Positions 21,776 to 25,740 of a stretch of DNA of 25,740 nt are shown here, piece after piece (within the stretch, counting starts at the first letter, position 1; each line of letters starts with the position of its first letter). The notes under the pieces are model-generated. The model searched no databases. It had not been told where the DNA came from and saw nothing but the letters and a program-made list of their open reading frames with translations. The DNA comes from Deinococcus roseus (GTDB lineage: Bacteria > Deinococcota > Deinococci > Deinococcales > Deinococcaceae), in NCBI RefSeq assembly GCF_014646895.1, contig NZ_BMOD01000042.1, forward strand, positions 1 through 25,740, given 5' to 3'. A program made the position numbers and the translations under genes.

Positions 21776-22426
21776 TTATTTCTCCCCAATCGGAATTTTT
21801 TCACCCAGAAATTTCGGCTGGGTGTTCAGCACTTTGACATCCAGAATGGCCGCCAGACGTGCAAATTGCTCTCTCAGCAACACCTTCATGCCCCCATATC
21901 CACCCACATCCTGGGCATTGAACCCAATGGCATCCAGACCCCTGGCCTGCGCCAGATACACGGCCCGTTCGTTGTGAAACTTCTGGGAGATCACCGTGAA
22001 CGCCTCCTGCCCAAACACCTTGCTGGCCCGCACCACCGAATCCAGCGTGCGAAACCCCGCATAATCCAGCACGATGTGGTCTGCAGGAATGCCCAGTTTC
22101 ACCAGGTCGTTTTTCATGGTGGTGGGCTCATCGTAATACACCGTTGAGTTGTCTCCGGTGACCAGCACAAAATCAATTTTCTGGTTCTTGTAGAGCAGGG
22201 CTGCTGCTTCCAGACGGTACTGGTAAAACAAATTGATCTGCTTTCCCACAAATTTGGAGGTGCCCAGCAAAAGACCCACCTTGCGGTGTGGAGTCTGGGA
22301 AGCATCGTCATACAGGCTGTCTCTGGCAGCATTCTTCACGATGGCATCTGAAACAGGCAGGCTGATGATCCCCAAAAACACCAGCCCCAGAAAGAGGGCA
22401 GACCACAAACGAATTCTGGATTTCAT
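21776..22426 (-). CDS. sanA: SanA family protein (DUF218, YdcF-like)
   Basis: This 216-residue protein has one N-terminal membrane segment (LWSALFLGLVFLGIISL) and a DUF218 domain. The match to E. coli SanA is close: RKVGLLLGTSKF, INLFYQYRLEAAALLYK, VTGDNSTVYYDEPTTMKNDL and HIVLDYAGFRTLDSVVR. SanA affects envelope permeability (vancomycin sensitivity in E. coli), with unknown biochemistry. The ATG at 22426 gives a good N-in membrane anchor; only a weak GGGG is seen upstream. It is divergent, 37 bp apart, from the PPOX gene and convergent with the AMP ligase gene. Confidence 0.92.
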   Translation of the reverse strand: MKSRIRLWSALFLGLVFLGIISLPVSDAIVKNAARDSLYDDASQTPHRKVGLLLGTSKFVGKQINLFYQYRLEAAALLYKNQKIDFVLVTGDNSTVYYDEPTTMKNDLVKLGIPADHIVLDYAGFRTLDSVVRASKVFGQEAFTVISQKFHNERAVYLAQARGLDAIGFNAQDVGGYGGMKVLLREQFARLAAILDVKVLNTQPKFLGEKIPIGEK

Positions 22427-22451
22427 TTCAAACCCCAGTGTAGAGGCTGCG

Positions 22452-22457
22452 TATGAT
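22452..22457 (+). promoter_or_regulatory. -10 box for leaderless PPOX-family gene
   Basis: TATGAT followed by 6 nt and the ATG at 22464 fits the leaderless arrangement of Deinococcus. No Shine-Dalgarno and no clear -35 are seen. Confidence 0.6.
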
Positions 22458-22463
22458 GGCTTC

Positions 22464-23009
22464 ATGGGCAAAAGACTGGAAAGCATCACCCCGATCCTGC
22501 ATGAATTCATCGAGAAACAGAACATCTATTTCGTGGGCACCGCTGGCGCAGAAGGCCACGTGAACCTCTCCCCCAAAGGCATGGATTCCCTGCGGGTGCT
22601 GGGACCCAACCGGGTGGCCTGGCTGAACGTCACTGGAAGTGGCAACGAATCTGCCGCCCACGTGCTGGAAAACCAGCGCATGACCCTGATGTTCTGTGCC
22701 TTTGAAGGACCCCCCATGATCCTCAGACTTTACGGCAAAGCCAGGGTATACCATGCTTACGACCCTGAATGGACTGCAAAAACAGCCCTCTTCCCGGACT
22801 TCCCAGGCACCCGTCAGGTGTTTGAAGTGGATGTGGAACTGGTCCAGACCTCCTGTGGCATGGCCGTTCCTTTCTTTGATTACCAGGAAGAACGGGAAGA
22901 ACTCAACGCATGGGCAGAAAAGAAAACCCCTGAGCAAATCCACGCTTACTGGGAGCAGAAAAACACCGTCAGTCTGGACGGAAAGCCCACCCAGATTTTC
23001 AAGCCTTAA
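22464..23009 (+). CDS. Pyridoxamine 5'-phosphate oxidase (PPOX) family flavoprotein
   Basis: This 181-residue protein carries the split beta-barrel FMN/F420-binding pattern: IYFVGTAGAEGHVNLSPKGMDSLRVLGPNRVAWLNVTGSGNESAAHV, then RMTLMFCAFEGPPMILRLYGKARVY. It belongs to the PPOX-related group of general redox proteins, not to PdxH, which is longer in its C-terminal part and has a different PLP motif. The ATG at 22464 is taken because the earlier open frame overlaps sanA on the other strand and lacks the family's pattern. Its stop overlaps the stop of the convergent K+ channel gene by 4 bp. Substrate unknown. Confidence 0.85.
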   Translation: MGKRLESITPILHEFIEKQNIYFVGTAGAEGHVNLSPKGMDSLRVLGPNRVAWLNVTGSGNESAAHVLENQRMTLMFCAFEGPPMILRLYGKARVYHAYDPEWTAKTALFPDFPGTRQVFEVDVELVQTSCGMAVPFFDYQEEREELNAWAEKKTPEQIHAYWEQKNTVSLDGKPTQIFKP

Positions 23010-23746
23010 GCTTTCTCTTGCACCTGTTTGGGTTCCTGCTGTTCTTTTAAAAGGGTTTTGAGTTCCAGCACATGATTCTCCAGCCGCTCCAGCCGCTCTT
23101 GCAGTTCCTGGTCCTGCGGCTGGTGTTCTTCTTCCACAAAGAAAGCGGCCACGCTGGCGGTCAGCAACCCAAACAGCGTGATGCCTGTGAACATCAGAAA
23201 AATGGCCACCCCTCTGCCCGCAGGTGTGACAGGAAACTTGTCTCCATAACCCACAGTGGTGATGGTGGTGACCGCCCACCACAAAGCATCCTGATAGGAG
23301 TTGATTGAACCGCCCTGACCCCGTTCAAAAGCCAGCACCAGGGCCGAACTGAGCACCACCACCAGCACCCCCATCAGGCCCACAAAGTTGATGGCCCTTT
23401 GCCTGAACAGCCGCTTTGAGCGCTTCCAGGTGCGGTACAGCATCAGCACAATCTTCAGCAGCCTGAGGGGCCGCAGGAAAGGCATCACCACAATCAGCAC
23501 ATCGGCCCAATGGGTGGTCAGAAAATGCAGGCGTCTGGGGTACAAATACAGCTTGGCCAGCAGCTCCAGCGCAAAAAGCGCCCAGATGAACCACTCCAGG
23601 CCCTCAATCAGGCGCACGGTTTCGGCAGGAAGCCGAACCGCCTGCGGCAAAATTTCAAAAAGCAAATAAACGATGGCCAGCACCAGCATGGGAACTTCGG
23701 TCAGGCGTTCCAGTCGGTGGTAGGCCCGCATGTTCTGCAGTTGCAT
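23006..23746 (-). CDS. Voltage-gated potassium channel (6TM, Kv-like)
   Basis: This 246-residue channel has a voltage-sensor domain (about 15-115) whose S4-like helix is RPLRLLKIVLMLYRTWKRSKR (92-112, several basic residues). S5, the pore helix and the selectivity filter TVGYGD (164-169, in TTITTVGYGDKFP) follow, then S6 to about 204. A C-terminal coiled coil (about 208-238, ELQERLERLENHVLELKTLL) probably holds the tetramer together. The start has TAAAAT 6 nt upstream and no Shine-Dalgarno, so translation is probably leaderless. The -10 box overlaps the stop of the upstream RNase Z-like gene, 9 bp away. Confidence 0.93.
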   Translation of the reverse strand: MQLQNMRAYHRLERLTEVPMLVLAIVYLLFEILPQAVRLPAETVRLIEGLEWFIWALFALELLAKLYLYPRRLHFLTTHWADVLIVVMPFLRPLRLLKIVLMLYRTWKRSKRLFRQRAINFVGLMGVLVVVLSSALVLAFERGQGGSINSYQDALWWAVTTITTVGYGDKFPVTPAGRGVAIFLMFTGITLFGLLTASVAAFFVEEEHQPQDQELQERLERLENHVLELKTLLKEQQEPKQVQEKA

Positions 23747-23752
23747 GCCCTG

Positions 23753-23758
23753 ATTTTA
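23753..23758 (-). promoter_or_regulatory. -10 box for leaderless K+ channel gene
   Basis: Minus-strand TAAAAT, 6 nt, then ATG at 23746. It overlaps the 3' end of the upstream gene. Confidence 0.6.
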
Positions 23759-24763
23759 GTCCATATGTGGCCAGTGTTCGGGAAAATCCGTATTGACAAA
23801 AACCCGACGGGCCTCCATCAAGAGCTTTTGCCATTCTGCAAGGTCATACCGTTTGGAGACATGCATCAGCAGCAGTTTTTTGATTCCACACTCAAGGGCA
23901 ATTTGTGCTGCCTGCTGGCTGGTCAGGTGAAAATTGCGTTGTGCCCGATCCAGATCCTCTTGCATGTACTGCCCTTCACAAATCAGGATGTCCATGCCTT
24001 TTAAAAACACCTGCAAAGCCTCTCTGGTTTCTTTGGTCAGCAAAAAGTCGGTCAGGTAAGCCACGCCTCCTCTGGGATGTCCCACCAGCAACTTCTCCCT
24101 GAGGTCAGCCGTCTCATGGACTTGCCCATCCACTTCCAGGGTCTTTTCCTCAAAATGGAAATCCTTCAGGTGTTCCATCCACTTTCCAGGCTGCAGACCC
24201 AGCCCTGGCAGCTTCGCAACATCAATGCGGGTTTTGGCTTTCTCCTGCACTGCAAACCCCAGGCAGGGGGTCTGGTGGTCCAGGGTGATGGCCTTCACCT
24301 GGTACTGCTCCTCATCCAGAATCACCCCACTGTGTTTCCTCTGGCCCAGATCATGGGTGATCCTGAACCCTTCTGCAGTGTCAAAACGGTAGGTCTGGAT
24401 GTGCTCTGGAAACACCTCATGCACCTGCCAGATGGTGCTGTACTGCTCTGCCAGGTTCCACATGTACCCCTGAAAGCGGTGCTGCATGATTTTTGCAGTT
24501 TCAGGTGGTCCCCAGATGTGGTTCTCCTTGCTGGTCCGGTTGAAATTTGCCCGGAAGTAAGCATCAAACCCCGAAACATGGTCCACATGCAAATGCGAAA
24601 AGAACAGGTGGTCCACCCCCAGAATGTCTGAATAAGGCAGACCAGTCAGGGTTCCATCTCCGCAATCAAACAGCAAACGCTCCAGCTTGCGGTAGTTTTC
24701 CAATTTGACCAGCAAGGCATTGTCCATGCCCATCTGGCCCAGCACCTGAAAGTGAATGCCCAT
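23756..24763 (-). CDS. RNase Z-like metallo-beta-lactamase fold protein
   Basis: This 335-residue enzyme has the MBL metal site SHLHVDH (H57, H59, D61, H62), the segment LDHQTPCLGF, an Asp in AYLTDF, and the RNase Z-type end CEGQY, FHLTSQQAAQIA and LMHVSKRY. These match tRNase Z (3' tRNA processing endonuclease), but the inserted region (FNRTSKENHIWGPPET, YMWNLAEQYSTIWQVHEV) differs from the usual exosite of E. coli RNase BN. It could be a paralogue with a different substrate, so I give no symbol. It starts 4 bp after the upstream gene's stop and is probably co-transcribed with it. Confidence 0.85.
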   Translation of the reverse strand: MGIHFQVLGQMGMDNALLVKLENYRKLERLLFDCGDGTLTGLPYSDILGVDHLFFSHLHVDHVSGFDAYFRANFNRTSKENHIWGPPETAKIMQHRFQGYMWNLAEQYSTIWQVHEVFPEHIQTYRFDTAEGFRITHDLGQRKHSGVILDEEQYQVKAITLDHQTPCLGFAVQEKAKTRIDVAKLPGLGLQPGKWMEHLKDFHFEEKTLEVDGQVHETADLREKLLVGHPRGGVAYLTDFLLTKETREALQVFLKGMDILICEGQYMQEDLDRAQRNFHLTSQQAAQIALECGIKKLLLMHVSKRYDLAEWQKLLMEARRVFVNTDFPEHWPHMD

Positions 24764-24767
24764 GGGC

Positions 24768-25400
24768 TCACTTCACCATCCGGAATTCTGGGTGTTTCAA
24801 CCACCACTCCAGGAAATCAGCATCCCCATAATGGCTGAACCACGTTTCCTCAGAGGCAGTTTCATAGGGAATGGCCCACAAACGGCCTGCATGACCATCA
24901 AAATACCTGTCATAAAGGGCAATGTTTTCTTGAAAAGACAGGTTTTTTCCTTGAAGGTATTCGTACACACTCCAGTCTGCTCCATTGAGAACACCACCAA
25001 AGTCAATGAGACCATGCAAAGATCTAGCCAAAAATGCTGCCAAGGCTCCAACAGCCAAATGAGAAGCCAATCCATTTGACATGGCACCTACCTGAAACTT
25101 ATTTTCTGGGCGAAGCCCCATCCAGGTTTCTATATTTATGATCTCCTGATCTTCTGATGCATAAAGCATTTCCGTAAAAGAAATTAATAGAGGTGGTGGA
25201 CTATAAACTTCAATCTCTTTTAGCAATCTATTCTTAATTTCCAGATCTACAATAAAATCTGCCTTAGAAATATTGAATGATAAGTCATCATCCTTGCGTT
25301 TAATAAATACACTTGATAGTGAGCATAATGCATGAATCATATCTTTTTGTTGAGGTGTCAAAGCTTTTTGAAGAAGAATTTCCACAGCAGGTCCGCCCAT
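24768..25400 (-). CDS. AT-rich hypothetical protein, DUF6368-like, 210 aa
   Basis: The N-terminal MGGPAVEILL resembles what I recall of DUF6368 proteins, but that is a weak call. The protein shows no signal peptide. Visible segments are VFIKRKDDDLSFNISKADFIVDLEI, a hydrophobic stretch ASHLAVGALAAFLARSLHGLIDFGGVL, and a Trp/Tyr-rich C-terminus (ETWFSHYGDADFLEWWLKHPEF). The first half of the gene (about 25100-25400) is clearly more AT-rich than anything else in the window, which suggests transfer. It lies next to a tRNA gene. TAAAAT-N6-ATG precedes it. Immunity-type or unknown function are both possible. Confidence 0.7.
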   Translation of the reverse strand: MGGPAVEILLQKALTPQQKDMIHALCSLSSVFIKRKDDDLSFNISKADFIVDLEIKNRLLKEIEVYSPPPLLISFTEMLYASEDQEIINIETWMGLRPENKFQVGAMSNGLASHLAVGALAAFLARSLHGLIDFGGVLNGADWSVYEYLQGKNLSFQENIALYDRYFDGHAGRLWAIPYETASEETWFSHYGDADFLEWWLKHPEFRMVK

Positions 25401-25406
25401 CTCACC

Positions 25407-25412
25407 ATTTTA
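25407..25412 (-). promoter_or_regulatory. -10 box for the AT-rich hypothetical gene
   Basis: Minus-strand TAAAAT, then GGTGAG, then ATG at 25400. The GGTGAG could also act as a weak Shine-Dalgarno, so leaderless translation is likely but not certain. Confidence 0.5.
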
Positions 25413-25449
25413 TCTAATCATCGCTACAGTTGCATTGGCGCAATGGCAT

Positions 25450-25478
25450 AAAAAAAGACCCGATCTTTCGATCAGGCC
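25450..25478 (-). terminator. Terminator after tRNA-Gly
   Basis: On the minus strand GGCCTGATC-GAAA-GATCGGGTC forms a 9-bp stem with two wobble pairs and a GAAA tetraloop, followed by seven T's. It is 10 bp past the tRNA CCA end and closes the rRNA/tRNA unit. Confidence 0.9.
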
Positions 25479-25488
25479 TTTGTATTTC

Positions 25489-25564
25489 TGGAGCGGGTAA
25501 CGAGACTCGAACTCGTGACCTCAACCTTGGCAAGGTCGCGCTCTACCAACTGAGCTACACCCGC
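25489..25564 (-). tRNA. tRNA-Gly (anticodon GCC)
   Basis: A full 76-nt cloverleaf is visible: acceptor GCGGGTG/TACCCGC, D-arm GCTC-AGTTGGTA-GAGC, anticodon stem-loop CGACC-TTGCCAA-GGTTG (anticodon GCC at 25529-25531), T-arm ACGAG-TTCGAGT-CTCGT, discriminator T and an encoded CCA. It follows the 5S rRNA on the same strand. Confidence 0.97.
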
Positions 25565-25676
25565 ACTCCTTCAGCGTCAAACACAATACCAGAACTCTTT
25601 TCCCAGGTCAAGACCTGAAAAACCGCTCTGACACCCCATTCACGCCCACCTTACGGGTGGCACAAAAACAAAAAAC

Positions 25677-25740
25677 CCCCCGCGTCGCTCTACTCTCCCA
25701 AGCAATCACTCACTCAGTACCATCGACGAAACAGCGTTTC
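25677..25740 (-). rRNA. 5S rRNA, 3' half (5' part outside window)
   Basis: The minus strand reads GAAACGCTGTTTCGTCGATG then GTACTGAGTG, later GGGAGAGTAGAGCGACGCGG. These are the conserved 3'-half blocks of 5S rRNA (GAAACGC, CGATGGTA, GGGAGAGTAG). About 64 nt are inside the window, and the 3' end is placed at about 25677 just before a T-run. A 23S rRNA is expected just beyond the window. Confidence 0.88.

Noticed and set aside
22233..22463. Upstream extension of the PPOX-family frame
   Set aside because: It overlaps sanA on the other strand and lacks the PPOX pattern; TATGAT-N6-ATG supports the start at 22464.
25430..25618. Plus-strand open frame reading ETRTRDLNLGKVALYQLSYTRT
   Set aside because: It is the antisense translation of the tRNA-Gly gene, a classic spurious ORF in GC-rich genomes.

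Overview
The window looks like chromosomal DNA from a Deinococcus or close relative (Deinococcota). Several things point there. A 5S rRNA is followed directly by tRNA-Gly(GCC), the 23S-5S-tRNA-Gly order known from Thermus. Several starts have a TANNNT -10 box only about 6 nt before the ATG, the leaderless pattern described in Deinococcus. There is also a family 4 Fe-S uracil-DNA glycosylase, heptanucleotide repeat arrays, and many signal peptides and lipoboxes of a diderm cell. No marker gene in the window fixes the species.

Left part (1-8580). The left edge holds the C-terminal tail of an IS110-family transposase. Then comes a minus-strand group: a DUF1844-like protein, dtd, a LysM/M23 peptidase, aat and a DinB-like protein. 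dtd and aat both act on aminoacyl-tRNAs. An AIM24-like protein is divergent from this group. A family 4 uracil-DNA glycosylase, a heptamer-repeat element, an unknown gene with a near-perfect sigma-70-type promoter, and a LysM/NlpC-P60 hydrolase follow. Next is a divergent LysR regulator and YnfM-like MFS transporter pair.

Middle (8590-11640). A minus-strand export/resistance-type operon runs ABC ATPase, GNAT acetyltransferase, internal terminator, ABC-2 permease. Ahead of the ATPase is a roughly 200-nt leader. It contains a well-formed 15-codon ORF with its own Shine-Dalgarno sequence, several competing hairpins, and an intrinsic terminator just before the ATPase ribosome binding site. This looks like ribosome-mediated attenuation and is the most interesting system in the window.

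Right-middle (11639-19292). A secreted clan GH-A glycosidase lipoprotein comes first. A Ugp-like importer follows (two permeases and a binding protein, no ATPase), preceded by a small exported barrel-like protein. Then come a sugar-phosphate isomerase/epimerase, a Sel1-repeat protein, and a minus-strand GlcD/D-lactate-dehydrogenase-type flavoprotein. Two further heptamer-repeat elements lie in the gaps.

Right part (19483-25740). A lipoprotein with four cysteine-containing repeats of unknown function is followed by an orphan AMP-forming ligase with an OleC-like C-terminus. Then come sanA, a PPOX-family flavoprotein, a voltage-gated K+ channel, an RNase Z-like metallo-beta-lactamase protein and an AT-rich gene of unknown function. 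The window ends with tRNA-Gly and the 3' half of a 5S rRNA on the minus strand.
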